Below are positions 12,384 to 23,878 of a DNA stretch of 64,000 bases, in pieces. The stretch lies in the NCBI GenBank assembly GCA_000827325.1, contig KN832885.1, positions 124,001 through 188,000 on the forward strand, read 5' to 3'. A program made the translations under genes and the position numbers. The notes under the pieces were generated by a model. That model did no database searches, was not told the origin of the DNA, and worked only from the letters and a program-made list of their open reading frames with translations. The DNA comes from Oidiodendron maius Zn. Lineage: Eukaryota; Ascomycota; Leotiomycetes; Myxotrichaceae. Position 1 is the stretch's first letter, and each line of letters opens with the position of its first letter.

Positions 12384-13253
12384 GGCATATGGTGTGGAAT
12401 ATTGAAGAAGAAAATACTTTTCTGTAGCTTGGCAGTCGTGCCCTGCTCGAGCCACACACCTGCGCGTCTCCACGCAGCACCTGCTTTGTCATAATACCCG
12501 GCTTCCCCTGTGTCGGCCCCTCGCTGGCATCGCGTGGAACCGGGACTTGGCTATGCAAAGTGCGGAGATGGCGGGCCGCAGGGATGTAATGGTATGCATT
12601 GTTGAGATGAAGGAATACCCAAGTGCGATGGATTTTTCGTCGATCTCAGGTGTTCAGTTCAGAACAACGGCCTCCCGTGCTCTGCTCTCTCTATGGCATC
12701 CTCCTCCCTCTACGGCTGAGATTGTCCTCCGCGATCCTAGGTCTCGGTTAAAATATTTCTCTTCCAGGAACCTCACATTTTTTAGACTTTGATTTTTGCA
12801 TGATGGAAATGGCTCGCGTTGCTTTTTCTATTCTTCTTGTTGCACTACCGGCGCCTCTTCGAACAGCGAGCAGGATAGGCGTGGTTGGACTTCCTCTTCT
12901 CTGGGCACTCACGCCACCACCCCACCCGCCACATCTCCCACGCAAAGAAATTCACACGGCGTAACAAACTCTTATATCTCTGACGGGCACGCTTCTTATG
13001 TTTCAAATGAAATGCATGGAAATGGACTAGTTTGGGCGACGAAGATGGCTAATTTTCCTGTTATGGCCTCGGCTGGCATGATCCAAAAGATTCATTTTCC
13101 TTCTTCCTCCGCAGTCGGTCAGACGAACTGTGCCATTAGTGGCTATGCAATCAAAATGGGCTGGCTTGAGTGCTGGTGCAGAGATCATCAAAGACTTTTC
13201 ATACTTGAGACTGATACCCAATCCAGCCCCCTTGTACCGCGCTGTGTGACGTG

Positions 13254-13269
13254 ACGTAAAATTTTACGT
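13254..13269. other. perfect 16-bp palindrome with CRE-like core
   Basis: ACGTAAAATTTTACGT reads the same on both strands. The overlapping left flank reads TGACGTGACGTAA, containing a TGACGTAA core of the kind bound by ATF/CREB bZIP factors. A role is not shown; the nearest genes are 0.9 kb (GSK3 end) and 4.7 kb away. Confidence 0.5.
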
Positions 13270-13703
13270 GTGTAAGTATCTTTGCGCAATGATCTCAGGA
13301 ATCCCAAGTATTAGCATTGTTCTATAGCTGCCAAGATGCCAGATGGTATTTGACGCTTTGCTGCCCCTAGTCCCTGCGTCAAGGAGGCATGAGAGGGCCA
13401 TTTTCACCCCGACATCCAGACTGCGGACACGTGACTAACTCACTCATCTACTTCGCTCGAGAACCTCGCACTTTCTTCAATTTGGACGCACCAGAATACA
13501 GATCACATCCAATTTCTATACCACGCTCGTATTGAAAAGACCGTGGCATCTGACACCTAGCTAAGTCTCAACCTCGACTACAAATAGCCTCTCCTGACCC
13601 GCACAAACAAGAACCGGATTATTAGTCAGCGTCATGTACGATGCTGGTCACTTATACAGCACAACCTTTTCCCTCACTTAAAGATCATGTAATTCCTTAA
13701 GTT

Positions 13704-13781
13704 GCCCATGTATTTCAAACACAATTACAAACAACCGGCAATCTGCCCGGGTATTTCAAACACTTAGGGTTAACAACCGGC
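13704..13781. repeat. two-copy imperfect direct repeat, period about 41 bp
   Basis: Two adjacent copies begin GCCCATGTATTTCAAACAC and GCCCGGGTATTTCAAACAC, and both end in ACAACCGGC. The second copy contains a single TTAGGGTTA. It may be a local duplication; no element boundary is visible. Confidence 0.6.
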
Positions 13782-14911
13782 GTGGTTTCACGTGACTTCA
13801 GAAGAGCAACAAATATGTTGATGTGTCAACCTGCTATCACGTATTATTATATCAACAAGATTCCTGTATTTAAAGCCACCCTTCTTGTCTAGTTTTACAC
13901 CTTCAATCGAGTCAACTTCCCTCAAATCTCAGGTTGACATGATAGATGCTGACTAAGGTGGCCGAGTGGCAACTGGCATCCGACTACAGCTTGATTTAGT
14001 GGTGATAATATAAATCCAGCATCAGGACGTAGAGGCAGGACATACCGATATTCGGCGCCCAACCGGCATAACCACTGAATATTCAAATATATAAGAAGGC
14101 TATTCAGACGCTCTGTAGTTAGTTATTCGAGTCAAAATATCAGCTGTATTCGATCCTATATGCTTAGTAATATATTGCTTCAGCTAATCAAAAGAGACCT
14201 TTATCAACAAAATAGACTCCTCTAACCCCTTGTGAGACGAAACGGAATATTAGTCAGTTCTTCTATCGCACCAGACATCATCTGCCAAAGTAGAAATGGA
14301 CCTCCTCCCCCATACAATTACAGAAATAGGTAGCGCCGATTCTTGTCAGTTATCTTCTGCGTCTCTTTATCGAAGCTGATAGAGGCTCCTCTGCCTCGCA
14401 ATCCTTATCGTGTTTGCCAACTTCCCTTTGAAGCTAAGCTGTATGGGAACGGCACGACTTGCCATCAAACTCGTGACTCCCATACCCACAGCACTCCCAT
14501 CTACACAATACACCAAGATCTCAAATTTATCTTCCAAATCTCTAAGAGAGTCAGACTTTATTTAGATATATGTAATTTGAATCGGCACTGCCGATTTCAT
14601 CCGACATAACTAGAAGCATATTAGTTCTATCCCGGAAGGCCTAGGTTTCCTAAGTTTATTTTGGCCTCTTGCTTAGGCGCTGCTCTCTAGCAAATGTCAC
14701 ATATAAGTTGGTCGGCGCTTCTTATGGTACCGCGGAAGACGGAGGGATGAAGACTAGGAAGTGGGGTGTTTATAAAGACTTACTTGCAACTAACAAACGT
14801 CCATTACATATTACATAGTGTAAAGGGGACAAAGTGAGTGTAAACTTACTGGTGCCTGAAAATCGGATATGCTGGACTTGCTGATAGAAGGAGTGATTCT
14901 AGTGGAAAGAG

Positions 14912-16041
14912 TTATAGAGAACCCGCCCAGGTTAGCTGATGTGATTCCTTCTCCGGGAGGACAAAAGGAATTTCATCGGAATCCTTATCATTCGGAACAT
15001 AGTGGTCATCAAACGAATTGATGGACTCGATGGTGTTTCATCACTTTCTTCCCCTGTAAATGAGTCCACATCCTCGAGGCCGCGCCATAGACGATACAGC
15101 ATTGCAGAATATATGCACATGCAAGTGAAGAAAGAACAACGTGAATTTCAAAGCAATGACCTTTGGAAGTGGTAAGCACTCTGCTACCAGCGAAGCGTTA
15201 ATACACCCCTGTCTGAAAACCTTGCCACATATTGCTCTCCTTATCCCAAGGTCCGCCCTGGACCGTACTTTTCAATGCCCCTAATCTTGCCACTCCGGGT
15301 ACTTTTAGCTGGGAAAGAGATGGTCGATACATTCCTGCGTCTAGCAGCGCAGACGATGCAGTCACAATCCTCGGCTTGACCAAGTTCATCGGCTTTCAAA
15401 GGCACGTATGTCAAGCTGCCGCTTCTCGATTGGACTTGCTTGTATGCACCATTCTTACATTCAATAAACTTAGCAGTCGCCTTTGGGTCGATCGTATCTA
15501 ACGCAGAGTCCGAGAAGTCGTATACCTTGGAATGCGGGTCATCCTCTTGCTACAGTTATTAATAATTAGCATTACAAAATCGCCGATGGCTTTTTGTTCT
15601 CCTTACATATGCTAGAATGACCATAGCAAGTCGAGATGCCCCCCGACGCGCAATCGATTCAAATACCAGATCACCCTTGACCTTGCGAATGATTTCATCT
15701 TCATTTTCTTCGCTTTCTTCAGCCATATCTCCGTTTTGTACCTTAATATAGGTGCCATCAAGGTTCTGAACTTTCAAATAGTTCAGGTCTTCTTCCTCTG
15801 CTTCCTCTGCGCCAGATGTACTAACACTAGAGTCGTTGTCGTCTTCCGAGTCATCTTTGGGCAGAATGTAATCATCGTTATCTTCAGTAGGCTGAGTCTA
15901 TATAGGAGAGTAAGTAATGTGAAAATCTTTGACTGCTGACCAATATATCACCTTCTTCCGCCCGACAACTTTCCCATCCCCTAAACGTTGGCCAGGCCCA
16001 ACGAACGCTGACTTCTCCCCCTTGGTATTTTTGGGCTTCAT
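14912..16041 (-). pseudogene. decayed multi-exon gene for an acidic protein, unrecognised
   Basis: Reading leftward, a coherent model starts at 16041 (MKPKNTKGEKSAFVGPGQRL...) with exon 16041-15952. A 54-nt intron leads to exon 15897-15607, which is acidic (DDSEDDNDSS, GAEEAEEEDLNYL). A third exon from 15549 encodes QEDDPHSKVYDFSDSALD and later CDCIVCAA. The coding signal then jumps frame near 15350 and again near 15040; further left, coding-like sequence (FDDHYVPNDKDSDEIPFVL) ends at 14912. The intron phases of the first three exons agree, which supports a once-real gene. The later frame changes suggest decay, although missed introns cannot be excluded. No domain is recognised and no function is proposed. 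Confidence 0.4.
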
Positions 16042-16591
16042 GATGGATTTGAAGAAGGCTGCGAATCGATGCTACCAAATGATGTTGCAAATAGAGCCGA
16101 CCAGGGGAGGTAAAGAGAGTATATGAAGGGAGACCGAGTTTAAACACATTTTACTTGCACTTACCTTATCACCTATCTGCCCCTCAATTCTGCGACGCCC
16201 CCTTCGATAAAAAATTCCACACGCAACGCAGTCGCGTTGCCTTTAAATCTCAATACCTCATACACAAACCGCCGCTATCGATTCCAGGTTAGTGTGCTAT
16301 CTTCCTATGACACGTTGTTGCGCTCTACATAGTATATCCTCTTTACTCTAGTTAGTCTTTTGTACAACAATCAAGAATCGTCCAACTATCAACACGGCAT
16401 ACGTACCACCATCGTGATATTCGTGCACGTTGATTAAAGAGTTAACCGACATATAGTATCAAGGCAAGAAAACTACATATTTCACGTTTTAATGGTATAA
16501 AATATTGAAATGCATGCCTATAGGAAGTGAGAATGCTCGTGCTTGTTTATTAAAGTGTGCCATATCATTAAGTTAGGTGATATCTAACTTC

Positions 16592-17154
16592 TTAATTCTC
16601 ATCCAACTTAAATTTGGAGAAGATCGTTATGATATCCTCGACCATTCCCATCATATTGCGGTTCTGCTGTCGAAATCCAGACACAAATAACCTAACTTGC
16701 TGCATAAATGCTGCCCGAGCAGTGTCTGTATCTGAGGCATCAGCAAATGCCGCCCAGATGTCACTTGGAGATAGATCAAATGCCACCTCCCCGCAAGCAG
16801 CTTTCATATGCTCTTCATTAGCCAAGCCAATATTGCTGCTAGAGGAGCATTGTTCTCCCAAGCCATCGATTCATGCGACGTACATAAGCGTTGAATATTT
16901 CCTACTACTGACTCTACTAGGTCCTCCAGTGCACGTCCCTCACAATCAGCATAGCTTAACCGATAGCAGCCTTCAATTAAGAACGGCTTGACGAGCCAAT
17001 ATTCAAGAAATATCTTGGACTCTATAAGTTGTTGCTTTAGTTTTAAGACATGAATTGCAGAGATAGGTGTAGCGCAAGCCATTGTCAGCGGCCACCGTCG
17101 GAAACAAGTTAAAGCCAGAGATTTCGAATACATCGCCTCCTTCCAAGTCACCAC
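16592..17154 (-). pseudogene. coding remnant in two overlapping frames, unrecognised
   Basis: Two minus-strand open stretches, 17154-16804 (116 residues) and 16861-16592 (89 residues), overlap by 58 bases in different frames. The pattern is that of one decayed coding region with a frame change, or of a missed intron. The first is helical and leucine rich (LKQQLIESKIFLEYWLVKPF); the second ends IITIFSKFKLDEN. Neither matches a family I can name. Confidence 0.3.
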
Positions 17155-17940
17155 TTATATTAATCGGTTAATATTTGGCCCAGTTTATGACGAAATGGTG
17201 GTTCTTGGAGCGCTTCCAGCTGCCCTCCGTGGTAAGGAACAGGAACTGGTTGTGGCGTTGTCTAGAAGTCTAGTTGCGTATGGACGAATTCCTAGATGTA
17301 TGGGATCCGCTATCTTAAACTGCAGTTCCAGAAAGACGCTTCTATAGCGCTCCGAGAAGCTGACAAGTTAAATCACTTCTACAATGAGGATACCCTCTCG
17401 ACTCAAGACTATATGACTAAAAACACAAGGCCTTTAAGCCACTTTGAGACGGGTGAAAAGAACGAGCAACTTCGCTGTTCGCACACACAACGATTTAGAT
17501 CCTAGGTATATGAAGATGGTGCTTCAAGATATTTCTGGATACCTAAAGCAACCCCCAAGAGTAGTTCACCAACTGTCAATATAGAATAGAGTGATATGAA
17601 CCTCTTATTAATCCCACTGGCGAAATAAGTATTTATTGTATTAACAATAGTCAAACCCCTCTTAATCTTATACACACAAACAAACCCTCCCTATCATCAG
17701 CATCCATCCCTGGCGGCCTCAACTCCACCCCAGGACAGGCACAGCCGGCTCTGCCTTACCACCTCAGGCACTCACACAGCTCCCTTGCTCGCCTCGCTCC
17801 ATCATCGCGTATGGCTTCCAACCTCTAACCTTTATTTTGCCCAAAGCTCTCGCTCAACTACATCCTCTGCACGACGCCGGCACGACCTCGTCTCCCTCAG
17901 ACCACCAACGAAGACCGGTTATCTAAAGCGAGAGAGAGAC

Positions 17941-20752
17941 ATGGCGGATTATGATTCTCGCCCCAGAGGAGGGAGGCCAGGAGGGGGGTATAATTCTCGC
18001 AAGAGAAGATATCGAGGTATGCACTCTCCGTCCTCTCAATCCCGCCCTATCGCACGTTCCTCTTTTGGTCTCTTCATCCCTCTCTGACTGTCCTCAAATG
18101 AATATTATTTTCTACAAACAAATTCCCTCCCGCCAATGACTAACCTCGTTCCCCATTTCAGACGAAGATGACTTCCCCAGCCGTCCGCAACGCCGGCGCT
18201 ACTCCGATCCCCCCGGGGCCAAACTCCGCAAACAGCTCCTCGGTATAGCGGAGTCGCCGCTCAAGCGCGTCGAAGACGAGATCGTTGCCATCGCGCGCAC
18301 AGCGCATGAATTCTGCTCATCGGACCCGGAGATTCGAGAGGAGTTTGTTGCGCTGGTAGCCCAGCTAGTGCTGGAGCAGCCGTTCAAGATCCCCTTCGTA
18401 GCCGCGGTCGTGCTGGTGCTGAATACCATTGAGGGCGGGAATGTGATTGTGGCCGAGGTGGTGAGCAGGGTGGCGGGCTTGGTACAGACGGGTGTCAAGG
18501 AGGGGAGGTGGAGAGATGTTAAGTGTGGGTTAAAGTTTTTGGGCGGGTTGCAGGGTGTACTGGGCGGTGAGGGAGTGTGGGTAGTCTTGGAGGATGTCCT
18601 TGGGAAAGCGGTGGATTTACAGACGGAGCGGGGAGAGGAGGTGAGTTTCAGGCTCTATTTTATCTGCTTGGGTTAGGTTGCTTGGGGAAGGTTTCTACAA
18701 GAGAAACAGGGAGAGAAAATAAAGAGAGCAACGAAAGGAGTATGGAATTGCGCTGACAAGAGTGACTACAGACTATCGGACCTGAATTGGTCAAGATTAT
18801 CCTCTTCACGATTCCATACATCATGGCTTCCTCCTCGACAGATTCGCAGCAGAAGGCGGCGAGCATGATTGAGAACACGGATATCATTGCTGGGGAACCG
18901 CATGTCTTACAGTCACTGGTCGACCCGTATCCAGGCGATGGCAAGAGCGAAGCCGCGTCCACTGATGGAGTGCTAGGCTTATTACAGAAGCAGTTGCAGG
19001 CCGAGGCGGCCATGGGCTGGCCGCTGTGTGCCTTGCTCGTCCGTGGAAAGTACTTCTCGAAACAGACCCGAACGCCCTAGAGAATGCGCCCAAGCACGAC
19101 CTCCCTCCGATCACCATTCCTGACACTGTGAATCCCGGCCCGCGTGCGCTCTTCCCGGAGCTCTATTTCTCTGTGTATGCGAACCAGGAGCTGGAAACTG
19201 TGCCGCCTACTTCCAGCATTGCGTCTTGCCTGCTGCGGGATGCATTAGTGGATACTATCAATGTACTAGATTATAATAGGAATGCTGCATCGCGCTTCCT
19301 CATTGATCTCGACTGCTACTTCGCGCCCGGAACGTTTGTCAAGAGGGCTACGCCCTTTGACAGATTGCGGGATATCGAGGAGGGGAAATCAACGTGGAAA
19401 CCTGAAGACGTTGCCGTCGACGCTGTCTTTTCTCAACTATTCCAACTTCCAACACCAGAGCACAAGCTTGTGTATTATCACTCAGTATTGACGGAAGCAT
19501 GCAAGATCGCACCTGCTGCAATTGCTCCTAGTCTGGGACGTGCAATCAGATATCTCTACCGCAATATCGATTCCATGGATCTAGATCTGAGTTACAGGTT
19601 CATGGACTGGTTCTCGCACCATCTTAGCAATTTCGGTTTCACCTGGAAGTGGACAGAGTGGATCGACGACGTCAGCCTGTCGAATCTCGAGCCCAAGAAG
19701 GCCTTCATTCAGGGGGCGTTGGACAAGGAGATCCGGCTGAGTTTTGCGCAGCGCATCAAAGGCACCCTTCCTGCCCCTTATCAGGAATTGATCACGGAAG
19801 AGAAAGAGAAAGACACGCCTGACTTCAAATACAACGATGAGAGTAAGTTTCTTTTCTGATCAAAAAAAGAGGTACGACATCTAACCCTATCCCAGGCCTC
19901 CCCTTTAGCCACGAAGGCAAAGAAATCATGGCCCTCATTCGCAAGAAGGGCTCCGAAGACGACATCCAGCCCATCATCGAGCAGATCCATTCGCAGGCTA
20001 TCGACATGCGCCTCCCGGACCCCATCGCGCTCTCCACAGACGCATACATGACCTCCATCTGCTACATCGGCTCCAAGTCCCTCTCCCATGTTCTCTCCTG
20101 CATCGAGCGCTGCAAGGACCGTCTACTCTCCCTCGGCACTGCGCACCCTGCCGGCCGGAGGCAGATCATCGATTCCGTCATGGGGTATTGGAAAGATCAA
20201 CCGGGCATTGGAGTTAATATCGTGGACAAACTACTGAATTACACGATCTTGAGTCCTGAGAGTGTTATAGACTGGGCGCTGAGTCGAAATGGGAGTAGAT
20301 TGGCGGAGGCGTACGTCTTCGAGATGGTTGCGGCGACGGTGGGCAAAGTCACCGGGCGAGTAAGACAAGTTGTTCTAGCCGCGACGGCAAGGGGCTTGTC
20401 GGAGGAGCAGAAGATGATCCTGAAACAAACCATGGAGACAGAGAGGACCGCCATGCGGGAATTGTTCCAGGTCATGGAGGACGCGCTGGTGGGCTGGGCG
20501 AGCGGGGCGAAGGATCAGCAGGTCGAGAGCGGGGATATGAGTTCTGAAGATGCGATGGTGCGGAGGTGGGGGGAGAGATGGTTACGGGTGTTTAGGAGGA
20601 GGTTTGCGGTCGAGGAGGCCTGGTATCTGGAGGCGGTTAAGGAGAGGCCCGAGGGGGAAGGGATGGATGTTGATGGCGATGCGAATCCTGCCCAGGGCGC
20701 TGAGGGTAATGGTACCGCTGGGGAGGGGGATTTAGGGGAGGGTATTGAGTAG
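17941..20752 (+). CDS. CBC1: nuclear cap-binding protein large subunit Cbp80, with one-base frame break
   Basis: Four exons: 17941-18016, 18162-18640, 18772-19842 and 19896-20752. The product is the MIF4G-fold large subunit of the nuclear cap-binding complex, which binds capped pre-mRNA with Cbp20 and promotes splicing and export. Recognisable parts are the basic N-terminus MADYDSRPRGGRPGGGYNSR, the first MIF4G domain (KRVEDEIVAIARTAHEF), YFSVYANQELETVPPTSSIA, and the C-terminal domains (WKDQPGIGVNIVDKLLNYTILSP). At about 19026 the frame shifts: the reading GWPL in one frame continues as CLARPWKV in another. The exon lengths total 2,483 nt, one short of a multiple of three, so a single base is missing relative to homologues. 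Either an assembly error or a genuine lesion would explain this; with it the protein would stop at 19080. It is tail to tail with SF3B4. Confidence 0.88.
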
Positions 20753-21289
20753 ATTTAAAGGTTGAAAGATAAAAAATTCGGAAAGGAGGAGAGAAGGAAA
20801 GTAGAGGAGAGAAAAGAGTCGCAGGTCGAGTGCGCGGACGTTACTCTCCTATTTTCATTGTACGTGTATGTGTATGATATACTTAGTATGCGAATCGCAG
20901 GAAGAAAAATAGCATACAGGGTTTCTTTATTGTATATCATTTTTATCTATTTATCTGCATATAATCATCAGCCTTCCCGGGTTCGCTTCGCGCATTCTTT
21001 ATACACATACAGTGCCTCCACGAGACCGCGTTGTTTGGTATCTTGCTGCTCTCAATTATACCATCTCCACTCCCTTTCCAAAATCGTCTTTGGATGCCAA
21101 CACCTATACGCCTCCTTAACGCCTTGTGAGGTTTATTCCACCAATATTCCTATTCACTGCAAGGGCTTTTGAACGCCACATATTTTCTTCAATCATTTCA
21201 GACAGAGGTTGTTAAATCCCGCCAGAACCCCCCGCTTCCCCAATATCGTCCTTGGGATTGTTTTATTCTCTTCTTCCTTCTCTCAATTA
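20753..21289. other. convergent 3' flanks
   Basis: Short AT-rich region between the stop codons of Cbp80 and SF3B4. No gene is seen; it presumably holds both 3' untranslated ends. Confidence 0.6.
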
Positions 21290-22520
21290 TCACCTTCTAG
21301 CATATCCGGGCGGCCCCTGTTGTTGCTGACCCGGTGGCGGCGCAAACCCGGGTGGCGGGGCCTGCATTCCACCAAAGCCAGGTGGCATGCCTCCTTGTGG
21401 ACCACCACTGAATCCAGGAGGTAAAGACACATTTTGTGGGGGCGCGAACCCTGGTGGATGGAAGTCCTGGGGTCCGCCATATCCGACTTGCGATGGCGGG
21501 GGGCGTTGGGGGAGTCCTGAAGGGGGAGGAGGAAGAGGGGCATTGATACGCTGTTGAGGTGGCGGGACGGCGTTGTAGGAGGGTGCCATGCCCGGCATTC
21601 CACCTGGGCGGGGAGCGAAGCCTGGTGGGAGGACTGGGGGAGGAGCGCCGGGGAGTTGGGGAGGCATGAGGCCTCCTGCGGAAGGATCGAAGGCGGGGGG
21701 CGCGACGGGAGGGGCGCCGGCGCCGTTCATGAGGAGCTGTGCGGGGATCTGCTGGATCTCGGGGACGACGTTGTGTTTCTTTGCCTGGGAGGCGAGCATG
21801 CGCTCTGCTTCATCACCATGGCGCTCACCCTTCCCGTCCTTCTTGTAGGCATACTGTACGCTGACGTCCTTGTTCATCAGATACTGACCGTTCATGTTGG
21901 CGATGGCGTCGTCCGAGGCCTCGAAGGTGGCATAGGAGACAAAGCCGTAGCCCTTGGAGAGGCCGGCCTCATCACGCGCGATCTTGGGAGCTTGGATGAG
22001 CGAGCCGAAGCGTGAGAAGGTATCGTAGAGGGCCTTCTCGTCCACAAGGGGGTCGAGGTTGCCGATGAAAAGCTCGGCGCCGACTTCAACAGTCTTCTGC
22101 TTATCTGCGGATGCCTGGGGCAGTTAGTATTATTCAAAATAACTAGGTACACGATATATCTCTGCTTTTAGAGACATAAAGAGAATGTCATAAAACATAC
22201 CTTGTTAACTCGGATGGGCTTCCCAAACAGCCGCACCTGGTTCATGATCCGGGCGGCGTACTCAGCATCCTCCTCACTGATGAACTCCACAAAGCCATAG
22301 CCTTGGTGATTTTGTGTCACTCTGTCTTTTGGCAGGTGCACATTCACGATCCGACCAGCTTGCAGCATGAGCTCCCATATCAGGCTGTCGGTGACCCGCT
22401 CATCGATGTTGCCGATGTAGACGGTAGCTTCCTTATCCTGCTCCCTGCAGAGAAATGTTAGCATAAAATACTACTAGAATCAAGATGCGGCTATACTCAC
22501 CAATGCCTGCCGCCAGACAT
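21290..22520 (-). CDS. splicing factor 3b subunit 4 (SF3B4/SAP49/Hsh49)
   Basis: Three exons, 22520-22501, 22444-22201 and 22114-21290, give 362 aa. It is the RNA-binding subunit of SF3b in the U2 snRNP, contacting pre-mRNA near the branch site. Two RRM domains are evident. RRM1 has [12 protein letters not shown] as RNP2 and GYGFVEF as RNP1. RRM2 has [21 protein letters not shown] and GYGFVSY. A proline- and glycine-rich tail of about 170 residues follows (repeated PPPGFAP-type units ending [12 protein letters not shown]). The first exon carries only MSGGRHW, a short start typical of this gene. Its neighbour Cbp80 also acts in pre-mRNA processing, though they are transcribed toward each other. 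Confidence 0.95.
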
Positions 22521-23095
22521 CTTTGCTGAGTCTGTGTTGAATTGGGGGAGTCTGAAGCTGCAACTTCATCGCGCGAGTCGCGTGGCTTTTGATAAGTTCG
22601 AAAATATAACTGCGCTGAGTAATCTATTACGTTATATATTCCCGAGTAGAGAAGTGTTGCGGTATCCCGGAAGCTAGTCCAGTTTCGGTGCTGAGTAAAC
22701 CAACTCAAATGATGATACTTGAACTCTGAATACTAATATTATAGACTGTGTGAAGGAGTACATGTTAAGGATGCTGAAACCACTTGATTTGAGTTATTTG
22801 AGACTGTATTTGGAATTCTAGTCCTGTCACGAAGTATAAAGGTGGTGGTTGAACCCACCCTTATAAAAGATAGAGCATCATTACCTGAAAATACGAGCCT
22901 ATCACGTGCACCTACACTAAGCCCCACTCGACGCAACAAGAAGCATCTCTCCATTTTTACCAGTCTTCAAAATCGTTAATCAACAACCAGACTCAGTACC
23001 AGTCCTGTATGTATTCCTACATATGTTTTAGATGTATATAATTACTAATATGTGTCTCCTAGCTACAGAGCGCCTCCGAGTACTAATATCTCAAA
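22521..23095. promoter_or_regulatory. divergent upstream region of SF3B4 and TOM7
   Basis: About 575 bases between two start codons pointing away from each other. Open frames here are short and unsupported. No motif is claimed. Confidence 0.5.
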
Positions 23096-23455
23096 ATGCA
23101 ACTCTCAGAAGAGACGAAGGTCCGCAACAGACGACTCCCTTCACCCGACTCCTACTGACGATGTTGTAGGAGCGCATTGGAAAGGTCATCGATCTCTCCC
23201 GTGTTGCTATTCATTAGTATGTCCTTTCCTCGAACCACACCTGTTTCCGTGCTAACTGATGTAGTGGATACCTTCCCCTGATTCTATATCTTGGTATGCG
23301 TTCTGGAGACGAGCGGATTGATTATGGTATTAACTGATCTAGGCTACACTCAAAGCGAACCTCGCCCGTCAATTATCAGGTATAGTTTGCTGCTTTAGGT
23401 GTCTTTACTTACCAGAAACTGACTGCTACTCAGACTTCTCTCTCCTCTCGCATAA
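23096..23455 (+). CDS. TOM7: mitochondrial import receptor subunit Tom7, five tiny exons
   Basis: The exons are 23096-23119, 23170-23216, 23265-23293, 23343-23379 and 23434-23455 (24, 47, 29, 37 and 22 nt). They join in phase to 52 aa beginning MQLSEETKERIGKVIDLS. Diagnostic Tom7 features are ERIGKVIDLSRVAIHYGYLP, the single membrane span PLILYLGY, and the conserved ending RPSIIRLLSPLA. Tom7 is a small tail-type subunit that modulates assembly and stability of the TOM channel in the outer mitochondrial membrane. The first intron uses a GTCCGC donor, the others GTATGT/GTATGC/GTATAG. All exons are too short to stand out as open frames, so automated annotation could easily miss the gene. It is divergent from SF3B4 and about 420 bases before the carrier gene. 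Confidence 0.92.
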
Positions 23456-23845
23456 GTGCGAAGCCGTCACAACGCGAATATCCTTAAGTGCATCCGAGGA
23501 TTAATGGACGATGATGATTGAGCAGGAGCCAAATGGAGCTATTAGGAGTGGAAATGAGAGATACTGTAGCATAGAGGCGTTTTGCAAGATTGACCCGGGC
23601 TAGTTAGGCCGTCTGGTTATAGGAATACTCTGTATTATAGCGCAGGACAGCGCAATCACCACTTGAGTCGAATATCCTACAAATATTCAACCGTAAAAAG
23701 GACTTATATGGCAGAGATCGCTATAAAAAGTTGTTATGGAAGTATGTTCCATGTCTTTGGTAATCTGTGTCTCGGCAAACCTCCAAAATATTTATTTTCT
23801 AGCTTCAACGCCGTCATCGGTCCTCTCCCTTCAAAACTCATCACT

Positions 23846-23878
23846 ATGAGAACACCAGCAACTCTACCTCCCTTATGA
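23846..23878 (+). promoter_or_regulatory. upstream open frame overlapping the carrier start codon
   Basis: An ATG at 23846 opens a ten-codon frame (MRTPATLPPL) whose TGA overlaps the carrier's ATG in the sequence ATGA. Such an arrangement could lower translation of the carrier or allow reinitiation. It only matters if the transcript starts upstream of 23846, which the sequence does not show. Confidence 0.45.

Larger units (their letters stand above)
12384..17940. other. gene-poor, AT-rich block
   Basis: About 5.5 kb between GSK3 and Cbp80. The first kilobase is ordinary 3' flank. From about 13.5 kb the base composition becomes AT rich and only decayed coding remnants are visible; those that can be supported are listed separately. 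It also holds a 16-bp palindrome and a two-copy direct repeat. No intact gene, RNA gene or terminal repeats of a transposon were recognised. Confidence 0.6.

Noticed and set aside
13950-14040. tRNA-like A-box (GGTGGCCGAGTGGC) suggesting a tRNA or tRNA-derived SINE
   Set aside because: No B-box (GGTTCGANTC) at a workable distance and no cloverleaf stems can be drawn; probably chance or a very old relic.
14343-14609. 88-codon plus-strand frame in the AT-rich block
   Set aside because: No domain, no splice partners and composition like random AT-rich DNA.
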